From assembly GCA_007570785.1 (NCBI GenBank), contig ML660777.1, positions 1,877,845 to 1,941,844 on the forward strand: a stretch of DNA of 64,000 bases, in the 5' to 3' direction. The DNA is from Antilocapra americana. Lineage: Eukaryota > Chordata > Mammalia > Artiodactyla > Antilocapridae. Every line of letters starts with the position of its first letter. Position 1 is the first letter of the stretch. The position numbers and the translations under genes are program-made. This document shows, one piece after another, positions 44,218 through 55,795 of the stretch. The notes under the pieces were generated by a model, which was given only the letters and a program-made list of their open reading frames with translations, was not told the DNA's origin and made no database searches.

Positions 44218-44837
44218 TAGTTTGCTAGGGCTGCAATAACAAAGCTGTACAGACTGGATGGCTTGAAAAACAGATACTGTTTTATTATTTCTCTTTCAAC
44301 CTGTTTACACTGGTGGTGTACAGCATTAGCTGCCTTGCAGTTGTGGAGGCCAGACATCTGGCGTCAAGGGTTGGGTCCTCCTCCAGGCAGGCTGTGAGAG
44401 AAGGATCTATCTGTTCCAGACTTCTCTTCTTGACTTGTCAATGGGCATCTTCTCCCTATGTCTTCTCTCTGTCCATGTCTGTATCCAAATTCCCTCTTCC
44501 TGGCAGCCCTGTGGTTAAGACTTCACCTTCCAATATAAAGTGTTGTGGGTTTGATCCGTGGTTTGGGAGCTAAGATCCTACATCCTTCATGGCCAAGAAA
44601 ACAAAACAAAACATAAAATAGAAGCAATCTTGTAACAGATTCAATAAAGACTTCAAAAATGGTCCACATCAGAAAAGTTGTTTTTTAATTCCCTCTTCTC
44701 TTTTTTTTGGGGGGGCCTAGATTTAACTTAAGTACCTCTATAAACAGCCTGTCACAAATACAGTCACATTCAGAGGTACTAGGGTTAGGACTTCAACATA
44801 TGAATTTTGTGGGGGACACAAATCAGTTCAGAGCATC
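44218..44837 (+). mobile_element. Old mammalian repeat (family not named), split by CHR-2
   Basis: 'ctagtttgctagggctgcaa', 'gttgtggaggccagacatct', 'agcctgtcacaaatacagtc', 'gacttcaacatatgaatttt' and 'ggggacacaaatcagttcag' form a very common old mammalian repeat that I recognise but cannot assign to a named family. A CHR-2 occupies 44500-44686. Confidence 0.65.
44500..44686 (+). mobile_element. CHR-2 SINE with perfect 12-bp TSD
   Basis: 'tggcagccctgtggttaaga' head, 'gggtttgatccgtggtttgg', tail with AATAAAGACTTCAAAAATGG. AATTCCCTCTTC occurs at 44488-44499 and 44687-44698. It is the youngest layer of a three-level nest. Confidence 0.95.
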
Positions 44838-44960
44838 AGTACTATATTTCCATTTTACAGATGAAGAATTTGACCTTGGAAGTTCCCAGGCCAGGAAGAG
44901 AGTAAGATGTGAAGTGACTATTCCCTTGGGTCTCTCTGATTCCAGAAGCAAGCTCTTATT
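44838..44960 (+). mobile_element. MIR SINE, right piece
   Basis: 'tttccattttacagatgaag' and the following AATTTGACCTTGG and 'gattccagaagcaagctctt' segments continue the MIR begun at 44125. Confidence 0.6.
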
Positions 44961-44973
44961 TGATACCCTGTGG

Positions 44974-45175
44974 GGCTTCCCTGGTGGCTCAAATGGTAAA
45001 GAATCTGCCTGCAATGAAGGAGATCCAGGTTTGATCACTGGGTCAGGGAGATCCCCTGGAGAAAGAAATGGAAACCCACTCCAGTATTCTTGGCTAGAGA
45101 ATTCCATGGACAGAGGAGCCTGGCAGGCTACAGTTCATGGCGTCACAAAGAGTCAGACGGGACTGAGCAACTAAT
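44974..45175 (+). mobile_element. Bov-tA SINE
   Basis: Complete sense copy: GGGCTTCCCTGGTGGCTCAA head, 'gaggagcctggcaggctaca' body, end near 'gggactgagcaactaatact'. Confidence 0.95.
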
Positions 45176-45907
45176 ACTTCCAAACTCTCTTCAACTCAGA
45201 CCCTACATCATATCTTATCCTATCCTCCACCATCCCTAGTCTTACCATAGGTATGAAGGAGCATCAGCTGATGAGCAATAGAGAAAAATATTTTTCTGAC
45301 AGGCGTAATGGGTAGTGCAAACAAAGGCACTTTGAAAGCTTCCATTTATTATCTACTTAGCATGGGATGGTAATAAGCATCTTAGAAACAGAAAGAAAAC
45401 TTGACCTGCAATCTTGGATCTTTCAACTAATGATGGACAACACCAGTGCAAACAAGTTCAAAAGATAAGGTAAAAGCTGAATAAATGTCTATTATTAACT
45501 AGGTAATGAAAGGATTTCCACTAAACATGAGCAAAGAGATAAATTGGAGCCAAAAGGAAGTGAAGGGTGTTTCATATTTAGATTAGGCTGGTCTGAAGGA
45601 AATCTGCATCTCTCTTCCTGTTATTTGAGCACAACTGAGGGAGGGTTTCAGAAGCCTCCGAAGAAAACAGTTCAGTGTTTCCTCAATTTATTTCGTGAAG
45701 CACGCTACATATTTTACATATTTTGCTCAGCGCCTCAGCAATGTGTCACCATTCATTACAGATTTTATAAACAAAATGGCATTCACAAAAAATTTTAATT
45801 ATTTAAGTCATAAAAATGAAATCTAACACCGAATCTTATGAAGGTTTGATTGTATAGTAAATCATCAAAATTAGCTGAAGAGACATCTTGCTAAGTTTTT
45901 CCATCAC
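45176..45907. other. Unique sequence
   Basis: No recognised repeat. An 84-codon open frame at 45544-45798 has no recognisable domain. Confidence 0.5.
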
Positions 45908-46215
45908 TTAAGAGCATGTCAGAGGGGCTCAGTGGTAAAGAATCTGTCCAACAAGGCAGGGGACGTGGGTTTGATCCCTGATCTGAGAATATCCCACAGG
46001 CTGCGGAGCAACTAAGCCCACGCCCCACAACTATTGAGCCTGTGCTCTCCAGATTGGGAGTCACAACCACTGAACCCAGGCACCCTAAACCTCGTGTTCT
46101 ACAAGGAGTAGAACATGAGTAGTGCCCCCTCACCTCACCGCAACTAGAGAAAAGCCTGCGCAGTGACGAAGATCCAGCACAACCAAAAATAAATCAACAA
46201 ATATTTTTTAAAAAG
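45908..46215 (+). mobile_element. CHR-1-type tRNA-Glu SINE, full length
   Basis: Sense copy of about 310 bases: 'ggctcagtggtaaagaatct' head, 'gtgggtttgatccctgatct', 'ggagcaactaagcccacgcc', 'gcaactagagaaaagcctgc', A-rich tail. Same family as the antisense copy at 7632-7955. Confidence 0.9.
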
Positions 46216-48169
46216 CAAGTCAGAAAAAATCTGCAATATCCTTACTATTATATAAACGACAGAAAATAATCATTCTGAGCACCATACATATGTGGAAAAA
46301 CCTCTCAAATGAGTAAACTTCAATTAAAATCAGGTGATACAAACTTGATCACAAGTTTCTGGCTGAAATACGCTTTAAATGAAATTTATGAATAGTGAAA
46401 TGTTATTCCATTTCGTGTGGGAAATTAATTTGGACAAAATTAAAGAAAAAAAAAAACCTGCTTGATCACACACACATCTTAACATCAAGGCTAAATAGTG
46501 TTGACCACTAAAGAGCAGTCTCACCCACGGAGTTGCCCACAAGAGTATGAAAAAGCAGAAAAAAGCATCTTTGTAGCATCGTCCCCAGGAGTTACTTACA
46601 CTGGATACTCTGATGTTAGCCTGTAGGTTTAGGAAAAATCAATTTGAATACTGTTTCTTCCACTTTCTTTCATAAACTTTGTCAAAAAGTAAACATCCTG
46701 GGTCCAAGCGACAATCTTTACCAAATAGTAAAATTTCTTATAATGAAAAATTTGTCAAGAGAGTGTGGCTACACACAATTTGAATGAATTTAAGCTTAAG
46801 AAATAGCTTCAAGCTCAGACATGTACAGGAATATGATATACAACTAAGGGCTGAAAAAAAAAAATCCAGAAACAGATGTCCAGAAGCCTGGTTTCCTTGG
46901 GTGGGACTATGTCCAGTGAAAAATTCAGCCCCACTATAAGCCTAACAATGGTTTCTTATCTTTGGAAGCTATAGTGATGCCCTCAAACAGTAATGGACTG
47001 TCACTATTTCTTCTAGTCTCACTGAAAAGCACAGTGACACAATTCCAATGCATATGTAAATAATTACTAAGCAGCAGATAATTATGCTCAAATCAATAGC
47101 TGGACAGCTGGGTTACTCTATGTCAAAACCCAGGCAATTCAATGAAAGCTCCCCTGAGGAATATTCTTGGTTGTTATGGTGAATTGCGCTGTTACTTTTG
47201 CATTTTGATTGATTAATACACAATGCAGCTTGGCATATTTTCTATCTGGCATGCAAAATGCTGGTAACACATGAGAAGACATAGCTGAATTCTCTTACTG
47301 TTTCTTAATGAAATTTTTCTTTAATCTTTCAGAAACACAGCAAAATATTAGGTTTTGTGCATTTAAAAAGTCTTCACCTCAAAAACCTTAAAATAATACA
47401 CTGGCCTAGAGTAGGATGACTATAGAAATGAATACATGCATCAGGAGAGTTCTAGCAAAGTCTTCTTTTTATAATATCAAAGAAAGAAGTTGATAGTAAT
47501 TCTTGGAGAGGTAAAAAATCTGACACTATAACATATACAGTTCATTTTAGAGATCTCTTCTACTAGTTCTATAGGCATTCACAATGGATATTTATGTATT
47601 CTTAATGGGAAGAGTACATACAACATTTGTTTACCTTCAAAGGGAATGTATTTTATACAGAAGAAGAAAAATCAGGACATTCAGAACAATTAAAACATAC
47701 TTCATTGGGCAGTAGTGGAATCTAGTTTCTACTCGAGTTTCCTTACTCAGTCTTACAAGGTTTGTCTCAACCTTACTAGTCTAGTGGGGAGAATCCTAAC
47801 ATCTTTTATATATAAGTGTTCCAATCTTCCTCTCCTAAATCACTGCGCACAATCCCCATCTTATTCTTGCAGTGCCGATAGCCATACTTACTGGTGACAA
47901 AATGTGGTGTCTTGTGCTGGGTGCCCTGTGGGGATGACAATTTCATTTAACTGATGTGCTATCTCAACAAGACTGGTAATGTGATTCAGGGAGGTGACCT
48001 GAGCTCTAACAGCGGGTCCCCAAAGAAGAACAGGACAGATTCAACCAAGTACTTCTGGCTTCTTGTCCATGAACAATTGCACTGATCTTCAGTCCTATGA
48101 TAATGTGAATGAGCATACTCCTTAGGCACTACTGACCACTGGATTTTATGATTTTCATCCTGTCTCTTT
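46216..48169. other. Unique sequence, 1.95 kb
   Basis: No interspersed repeat or gene recognised. A-rich runs lie near 46446-46456 and 46855-46863. 47830-48120 is less AT-rich, but no exon can be supported. Confidence 0.5.
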
Positions 48170-48398
48170 TTTAAAAAAATTAATTTATTTACTTCAATTG
48201 CAGGCTAATTACAATTTTGTGGTGGTTTTTGCCATACATTGACATGAATCAGCCACCGGTATACATGTGTCCCCCAGTCCCAAACCACCCTCCCACCTTC
48301 CTCCCCATCCCACTTCTCTGAGTTGTCCCAGTGCACCAGCCCTGAGTGTCCTGTTTCATGCATGGAACTTGGACTGGTCATCTATTTCACATTACACA
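48170..48398 (-). mobile_element. L1 LINE 3' UTR fragment
   Basis: Antisense ruminant L1 3' UTR: 'ttcaattgcaggctaattac', 'ttgccatacattgacatgaa', 'cccaccttcctccccatccc', 'gtgcaccagccctgagtgtc'. Confidence 0.9.
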
Positions 48399-51016
48399 GA
48401 GCTTTCTTCCCTTTCCATTGGCTTCCTCATGGGCCTCATGTCTTTTAATTCTTATTATTGTCAAACTTGAGGAGATCTGGTTATCTTTTTCCCAAGGCCA
48501 TCATCACACAGGAAAACAATGTATTTTCCAACCTTCCCCACCCTACATCCCCTTAACTTGTCACAGCCCATTGTTCTGATTTGCATTGGAAATATAATTT
48601 GTAATTGCCTACAAATTAACTATAGAATTTAAACTTCTCTTCTGGGATTACTAGAGTAATCCAATCTATTTTGCTTCAGTTTCTACTTGACATGAGTATT
48701 TCAATGTAATTTTTTTCATTAAAGAGATGATGAGTGAAGAATATAAATTAATGAAGTCATGCCTAATAAAATGAGAAGGGTTTGGACAATGATTAGTAGT
48801 AGAAATTTTTTTTCCCAGAAAATTAGATGTGCAGAGTTTCTGTGTGCTTCTTCTTGTAAGCAAGAGCCTCTGCTATCTGGTGATCCCTCTGGTAAAATAT
48901 TAAAACTAAGTTCTTCCTCAAGAGTTGAATAAAAGGTAGAAAAGCCATAAATACATAGGTATGTTTTCAGGTATTAAAATTTCAGAGGGGATTTACATCT
49001 TCTTACACCAGCACTGCCCACGCGATGCTTTCTACCTCAGCCTCGTCATATTGAAAGCAGGAATGTTCCCTTGGTATGTGTTTACCATCCTGGTCTCTGT
49101 GTGTGAGTTTTCAGCTCCCCCGAGCTACTGTAAAAGCATCATTTTTTTTTTTTAAGCGATTTTGAAAGACTAAAAATGTCACTTGGAAATAAAAGGGGGC
49201 GGGGTTTGCACACAGAAATGGGTCAGAGAACACAATGGTTGGAGAAGGAGGAGCTATAAAAACAGCCACCTACACACCACTTATCTCAGAGGGGGCAGGC
49301 TCCTGCACACATGGGCTTCATAATACCAGACGGTCTATTTGTTCACAAGATTAAAGGGCATCTAGAATTAGCTACAGTAAGGGATCAAAGTTGACTGAAG
49401 AATGGGCACAGAAAAGCTGCTCTGAGGATGGCCTGTCACTCAGGGCAGTGGCGCTCCTAAGCCTTCCTGCTGACCACTGTCTTACAGAAGGAGGTACCAT
49501 CCCATGTCTTTCCGCAGTCCCACTAGATTGTACCGCTTAAGACCTTTCCTTGGCGATGCTGCGTGGTCTCTAGCTGAGAAAAGGAAATCCTGACTTGGAT
49601 TTTGTGGCTCACATCTCTTGCCTATCACATCTCTCAAATAAAATAAATAGAAGCAGGTCAGAATAACCAGGCAATATGTAAACCAAGGTCTCCCGTGCTC
49701 TGAGGCTCTGCTTGACTAAAGCGTGTTTGTGTGTGGAAATGTGCTCCATCATTAACTAACATCTTTAACAGTAGGATACTGTTTTAGCTCAGCAGACAAC
49801 TCAAAGAATTGAAATGCGGTCTTTCAAAGCCAAATCTAAGATTAACTATTCAAAGTATGAACCGACAGACAAGCCATTGTAACACACTATGGGTAGAAAC
49901 ACAAAACTCAAAAGACCAGAGTTTCCTTAAAATCCTTTCTGAGTTCCTTATATTTAATTTCTGGTTACTTGGCCCATGGAAACAGCCTTGCTAGAATTCA
50001 AGATGGGGAAGAGAGAGGTCTGTATGTAGACGTAGATTTTATGAAACACACATAACACACACAAATAGACTGTAAAATAGACTTCTAACCCCTGAAATGT
50101 CATAGGTCAGAAGCTCCAGTGGCCCATCATTAATGAGGCCAAATGAAATTAAGAGCATTCACCACATCAACAGCAAGAGAGTTAGCATCTACCAGAATCT
50201 GTGATGTTGAATACTAAACATCTAGCCACAAAGTGATGGATTTTCCTCTGTCATCTGTCTATAAACTCCTAAATTCTCCAGCTTCCCAATTCATTGTTTT
50301 TTAAACCCATCTCTCAGCAATAACCTTCACACACCATAATTTTCATTAGCATGCTTCATCCCTCACTCTGTAGAAAATCTTTTATCATCAAACCTCTCTA
50401 TTGCCTCTCCTCTATAAATCAGCTCAAACATATGTCACTTCTTATGTAGTATTCCGATCATGCTCATATGCTCACCAATCTCCCCAAATGCTCCATAGCT
50501 TCTCATCTATGGTTTCAAAATTTCACAAAACTCAATCTTACCTGGGGGTTCCTTCCCTGTCCCACTCTTTAGACAGATTCCTCAAGTCAGTCATAATTTA
50601 GAAGCAAACGATAAAACAAACTTCTCTTATAGATTTCTCCCATTTAATCCTATATGTACTTTCCCCCTATTCATCCTATACATCATTTTCTATTCTTGAC
50701 CTCTCAAGCTCTGTTTTATTCAAAGTCAGCATGCAGTTGAGATCAACTGGCTTTTGATCAGCATTCCCAACGACACCTTGATTTTATTATCTAAAGATAT
50801 AAGATAGAAACTTGGGATCAAAACCAAAATAAAACGAATCCTTCTATTTTAATGCATATATTTAAATTTTAAACTATTTTATATCTTCCATATAATTATG
50901 TGTTTTATCTGATGCTATATACATGCTCACATAAATTTTGAAACTATTATATATTATGGTTTATCAGCACTAACAAATGTGCACAGCACTTATTAGTATA
51001 TAATTACTCTTATCTT
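48399..51016. other. 2.6-kb repeat-free block with a promoter-like motif group
   Basis: No SINE or LINE is recognised. The block contains the GC box/TATA arrangement annotated at 49195-49288, a 27-codon ATG-initiated frame at 49309-49392, and an acceptor-like sequence (polypyrimidine stretch and CAG) near 49488. No exon can be confirmed. Confidence 0.5.
49195..49288 (+). promoter_or_regulatory. Candidate core promoter (GC box, SOX-like site, TATA)
   Basis: GGGGGCGGGG (49195-49204, Sp/KLF-type GC box) is followed by ACAATGG (49232-49238, SOX-type core) and TATAAAAA (49255-49262). A start would be expected at about 49280-49290, where a TTATCT (GATA-type) motif also lies. The group sits in a repeat-free block. 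The first ATG downstream (49309) opens only 27 codons. Inference from motifs; not a confirmed promoter. Confidence 0.35.
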
Positions 51017-51220
51017 GGGCTTTCTAGGTGACGCAGTGATAAAGAATCCACCTACCAATGCAGGAGACACAGGTTAAATCCCTGGGTCAGGACAATCCCC
51101 TGGAGGAGGAAATGGTAACCCACTCCAGTATGCTTGCCTGGAGAATCCCATGGGCAGAGGAGCCAGATAGGCTACAGTCCATGGATAGCAAAGAGTCAGA
51201 TGTGACTTGGTGCGCATGCA
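51017..51220 (+). mobile_element. Bov-tA SINE
   Basis: Sense copy with a diverged head (GGGCTTTCTAGGTGACGCAG), body 'aacccactccagtatgcttg', end near GATGTGACTTGGTGCGCATG. CTTATCTT-like sequence on both sides may be the TSD. Confidence 0.93.
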
Positions 51221-51937
51221 CAACTTTTATCTTACTCTATAGTGAAGTATATTACTTTGTAGTAGAGATCAGTTTTCAAGACTCCTCAAATAATGGTTTA
51301 ATGTTTATTATAGCAGTAAATGCTGTTATTATCCCATTTCTATCTTCCCATGCATGGGCCCCGGAAACAAATTTCAGTCAAGATTACTAGAGGGAACCAG
51401 CTCATTTTCTTTAACTGAACATGTAAGACTCAGGAATCCTTTTTCCACCAGCAAGAAACTATTAGAACCAGGCACATTCACAAGACTCTTGCTCCCACTC
51501 TGATTTATCTTCCTTTTCAATCAAATAATCTTTATTTAATGTCTTCGGGCTGGGTTCTGCTGGCATTTGCCTTGGTCTAGTCTCCTAGTGAATTTATTAG
51601 AAAGAAATGTAATTTAATCTGTGATTTCAATTTTCCACCAGCAGATCACAGTTGCCATTATCCTTCCTAATAATGTTGTTAAAAATATGCCAACTGTTCT
51701 CTTTGTGAGATCATAAAGTTAAAACAAAGTCCTTTTTCTAAAAGAATCTGATACATGCTTCTAACGTATACTATTACTTCCAGAGACCATCCCAGAGTAA
51801 CAAAGTGATCCAGATGTTTGCTGCTATACAAGTAAAACACATGTGCACAGGGCCTGAGATGCAGAGGAAAATTCAAACCTGTGATACCAGCTCATATGGG
51901 GAGACGTACCCAACACGGTGGTTTAGAACACCCCAGA
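51221..51937. other. Unique sequence
   Basis: No recognised repeat. 51490-51690 has balanced composition with TTAAT/ATTA cores and looks like conserved non-coding sequence, though this is unproven. Confidence 0.45.
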
Positions 51938-51952
51938 ACAAGGACAGGAGGA

Positions 51953-52159
51953 GAGCTTCCCAGGTGACACTAGTGGTAAAGAATCCACCTGGGATGCAAG
52001 AGACTCAAGAGACCTGAGTCAGGAAGATCCACTGGAGTAGGAAATGGCAACCCACTCCAGAACTCTTGCCTAGAAAATTCCACGGACAGAGGGGCCTGGC
52101 GAGATAGAGTTCACAGGGTCACAAAGAGTCAGACAGAAGTGAACACACATCCACACTGT
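51953..52159 (+). mobile_element. Bov-tA SINE with 15-bp TSD
   Basis: Sense copy flanked by ACAAGGACAGGAGGA (51938-51952) and ACAAGGATAGGAGGA (52160-52174), one mismatch. The B-box region is expanded by a short duplication (GAGACTCAAGAGACCTGAG). Confidence 0.95.
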
Positions 52160-52174
52160 ACAAGGATAGGAGGA

Positions 52175-53574
52175 ATGCCTGAATATCTGAAAAACCTGAA
52201 TTTAAATGTTTAGTCTCCTTGAGCATTTGTATAAGACAAATGAGGAAGGAATCCCAACCTGACAGTTGTTTTACCTTAAAAAGTTCCATAATCAAGCTTA
52301 ATTTCAAGACCTAATTTCCCAAAGCCTCAGTTTTCTTCTCTCTAAAGAACACAGTGATTCTCAACCAGGTTAAGGCAGGATTGGATATGGCAGATGCATA
52401 GTTTGAAAAATTACATTTATCATTATAATATAATTTCATCTTTGGAAAATTTCTGATTTAATAATATAAACTAAAGAAGATGAAGGTTGAAGAAAATAAA
52501 GGCAAGGGATTTTTTAAAAAGGGAATCTAAGTTGAAAACAGCTGAAACACAGTGAACTAAATTCTCTTCCAGTTCTAAAACCTATGATTTCCCCTTCCAC
52601 CATCAGCATTTGGCACTGAACATGGAAGGGCTGGTTCTTTCCTGTAATTAGTGCTGCATATCAGCAGTAATAATGAATTTCAATCTTGCTTTGATTAAAT
52701 ATAAAACATTTAATTCAAATATTAGTCAAACACACAGATAACACAAACATCCATTCAGACTCGTGTATGACTTGGCTTCTGCTAACCTCAAACAGCCCCA
52801 GAGTTCCCCAGACTTGCTAGTCTTGAATGGTGTAAATCACATCCTGAAATGTTTTAAAGAACTCACAACTTGCTAGTTAATAACCAGCTAACAATATGCA
52901 TCCTGTTTATCTTAACATCACTCCTAATAGAGAAATGAGCTTCACTGTGGACTGTCTCCCTGGTGAATAAAACGTTTCACACTATAACATTTCATGCTTA
53001 AAGATCAGGACTCTTAGTTAAATGAATTAATCTGGTGTGAAAACTATTTGCATTTTTAGCATCATCATAATTTCTTTCACCCCCAACTGTTTAGTTCACT
53101 GCTTGTTTGATTATAATTAGCAAGAGAGGAGGGGGGAAGACATTTTATTCAATGCTAAATGGCATTCAAGAATTTTCAAAAGAAACAGAGAATGAGTAGG
53201 TGGGGCAAAGGAGCCATAGGGCTCTTTTTAGAGAGGAAGTAATCTTTCTGCATGAAGAAGTGTAGTCTGCCAACAGTTCATTTTCCCATGTGTATCCTGA
53301 ATTCAACTCATTTATGTGAATATTTTGGTGATATACATCAAGCCATTACCCTGTGCCAGGAATTGCACTAGATGATGAAGGATGCAAAGCCACAAACAAC
53401 AGGAAGCTGTGGCTGAAGGATGGGGTGGGAAAGTTAGTTTACTTCTGAGTTTAGGTTCTGAGATTCTACCAGGAGGGTTGTAGTAATCAGTTTCCAAGGC
53501 TTGTGTTCTCCAACATTTAGAGGCCAGGGAGGACCCGGTAATCTTTTCCAAGGCTCAGGCCAAATCTCCAGCCT
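52175..53574. other. 1.4-kb block, mostly repeat-free, conserved-element-like
   Basis: 52640-53120 lacks repeats and is dense in homeodomain/POU/TCF-type cores: CTTTGATTAAA (52689-52699), ATTTGCAT octamer (53046-53053), several TAAT/ATTA. 53320-53400 ('accctgtgccaggaattgca') is a probable L2/MIR-like scrap. No gene recognised. Confidence 0.45.
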
Positions 53575-53885
53575 TTAATATCACCTTCCCTGTGCTCCTC
53601 CAGTTCCAGCAGCAATAGCCTCTTTTCTGTGCCCAAAAGATGCTCAACTGAGTTCTCCCTCTGACCCGCACATGAGAATCCCTCTGCTGAAGACACTGCA
53701 GGTGGGCGCCTCCCCCTCCTTCAGTTCTCCCCCAGTGAGTTACCTCCTAGGAATCCCACACAGCATTCTTCATAATCACCATCACGATTCTCAATAGTCT
53801 AATTTATTTGTTTACCTGTTTACTGTCTGCCTGTCTCCACTAAAAAGTAAATGGAGTAAGGGCAGGGACCTTCTTGAGAGGACAT
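53575..53885 (+). mobile_element. L2 LINE 3' end
   Basis: Sense L2: 'caatagtctaatttatttgt', 'ttacctgtttactgtctgcc', 'taaatggagtaagggcaggg' and ACCTT are typical of the L2 3' terminus. The upstream part is very diverged. Confidence 0.65.
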
Positions 53886-54054
53886 CATATCTGAACTAAG
53901 TTGAAAACATAAAGAAGAGTTAACTGAGGAACAAAGGAGAAAGTAGAGCATGGGATTCAACCAACTGTGAACTGGATATTCAGGGAGAAAAAAAAAACCC
54001 AGAAAATTCCGAAAAGCAAAACTTCAATTTGCCTCACTCTGGCAACTATTCCCA

Positions 54055-54124
54055 TAGTATTTACATTGTATTTACAAATATTTACATAGCATTTACATTG
54101 AATTAGGTATTCTAAGTAATCTAG
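54055..54124 (+). mobile_element. Tigger-like DNA transposon, left piece
   Basis: 'ttacatagcatttacattga' and 'attaggtattctaagtaatc' match the same family as 23915-24330. It continues at 54323 after a Bov-tA. Confidence 0.7.
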
Positions 54125-54312
54125 GGGCTCCCCTGGTGGCTCAGATGGTAAAGAATCTGCCTGCCAATGCAGGAGATTTGAGTAGAATCTCTGGGTAGGA
54201 AAGATCCCCTGGAGGAGGACATGGCAACTCTCTCCAGGGTTCTTGCCTGGAGAATCCCATGGACAGAGGAGCCTGGCAGGCTACAGTCCATGGGCACAAA
54301 GAGTTGGACACG
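54125..54312 (+). mobile_element. Bov-tA SINE with perfect 10-bp TSD
   Basis: Complete sense copy between two copies of AGTAATCTAG (54115-54124 and 54313-54322). Removing it restores the reading of the Tigger-like element ('taagtaatctagagatgatt'). Confidence 0.96.
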
Positions 54313-54322
54313 AGTAATCTAG

Positions 54323-54452
54323 AGATGATTTAAAGTATACAGGAGCATAAGTGTAGGTTGTATGCAGATACTACACAATTTTATATAAGACTTCAGCATC
54401 TGGGGATTTAGGAAGTCCTGGAAACAAACCCCTGTGGATGCCAAGGGACAAT
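54323..54452 (+). mobile_element. Tigger-like DNA transposon, right piece
   Basis: 'gatgatttaaagtatacagg', 'gttgtatgcagatactacac', 'attttatataagacttcagc' and 'gtggatgccaagggacaatt' form the right part and terminus of the element. Confidence 0.75.
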
Positions 54453-54467
54453 TGTGTGTGTGTGTGT
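54453..54467 (+). repeat. (TG)n microsatellite
   Basis: A TG run of about seven units at the right terminus of the Tigger-like element. Confidence 0.85.
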
Positions 54468-54617
54468 ATGCATACATGTATGAAAGCACATGGGTTATTT
54501 GTTTTGAGCTAAAGAAGTAAAATAGTTCTCTCATTCAATCTCTGCTCCAGAAGCCTTGTTACTATCTAAACTATCCCCCAATAATGGCAGGACTGCTTAA
54601 AGGAACACACACTGCCT

Positions 54618-54800
54618 GGAAATTTCACATCGTTTTATGTACCTTAACTCACAAAATCCAATTCACCTTACAACCCCATGAGGAGGGCGCTGAGATATAA
54701 AAATTGAAGCAGCCCAAAGTCACTCTGCTCAAAGAACAGAGCCAGATTTTCAGCATCAGCTGGTCAAACTTCAGAGTTCAGAACTACTAAGCCAAACACC
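54618..54800 (+). mobile_element. MIR SINE
   Basis: Sense MIR: 'ttatgtaccttaactcacaa', 'accttacaaccccatgagga', 'gcccaaagtcactctgctca', 'agagttcagaactactaagc'. Confidence 0.7.
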
Positions 54801-55689
54801 ACTCCTTTTATATTTGTGCATTGGACGTTCCTAATGAAATGATCGAATCTTATAGGAAGGGATGAAAACCAGAAGTCCCATCTGTATACTGGACTCAGAC
54901 ATGGTGCAAATGGTAATCCATGTACCTGACTCATCATCCCTGCACATTCCTGGTGGCCAGTGGGGCCAGGGTGGCTGGAGTCCAGGTGACAGTCTCAGGC
55001 CCTAAACACCTGTGTGTTCACCCCAAGATGCCTGACAAACGCTGTCATTTCCTGTATCTGTGACCTCGTGAAGAAGGTGGAGACAGCATGGCTGAGCCAT
55101 CACTCCACATTCAAAGTTTAGTGCCAGCTGCCTTGCTGAATTGGGTACATACCCAGAGCATGGACCATACAGAAGAGAATGGAACACAAGCCCACGGTGG
55201 GGTGTGCAGGAGGAGTAGACAAGATGAGGGTGGAAGGGGCAGATATGCACGGGAGGAACCCAGGAGCATGGGGTGGAGGGGAGAGGGGAGGGTGGAGAAC
55301 TCAAAAAGATTCAGGTCCCTCAGTGAACCCTGGAAAGAGCCTGCCACCTCTCCACAAGTCCGCCAGCTAGTCATCTTTATCCAAAACCAGAGTCATGTGT
55401 GGGCATGTTATGAAGAAAACTTAACCTAATCTCTTTCAACCGGGAGGTGTTAATTTGATAATTCTCAGAAGATCTGGTAAAGGACAATGAGATTAATTAA
55501 AGGGGAGAAGAAATTTCCTCTAGTCTTCAAAACTCTTTTGGCTTACTGCATAATATAGAGGAAAATTATTGTAGGTCTGAGTATATATGTGTGTATGTGT
55601 GTATTTGTATAGTAATGCTCTTCTTAATGTATCTGGTGTGCCTTCTATAAACTTCTCGCCTGCTCTTGTTACAGTTCGGGGTGCTTATT
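54801..55689. other. Unique sequence, partly G-rich
   Basis: No recognised repeat. 55180-55300 is G-rich and contains a quadruplex-type motif. Overlapping open frames up to 113 codons (55002-55429, both strands) have no recognisable domains. Confidence 0.5.
55270..55292 (+). other. G-quadruplex-type motif
   Basis: Four G runs of at least three (GGGG, GGGG, GGGG, GGG) are separated by loops TGGA, AGA and A. This fits the standard G3+N1-7 pattern outside any recognised repeat. Confidence 0.8.
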
Positions 55690-55795
55690 GCCCTTAAATT
55701 GTCTGGGACAATGACCCTGTCTTATTTATCTTTGTAGGCTAGTAGCTAATACAATACTTGGCACATAGGCGACTCTTAGTAAATACTAGGTAAGT
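55690..55795 (+). mobile_element. L2 3' end-like fragment
   Basis: 'gacaatgaccctgtcttatt', 'acaatacttggcacataggc' and 'actcttagtaaatactaggt' follow the L2 3' terminus in sense. Confidence 0.6.
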
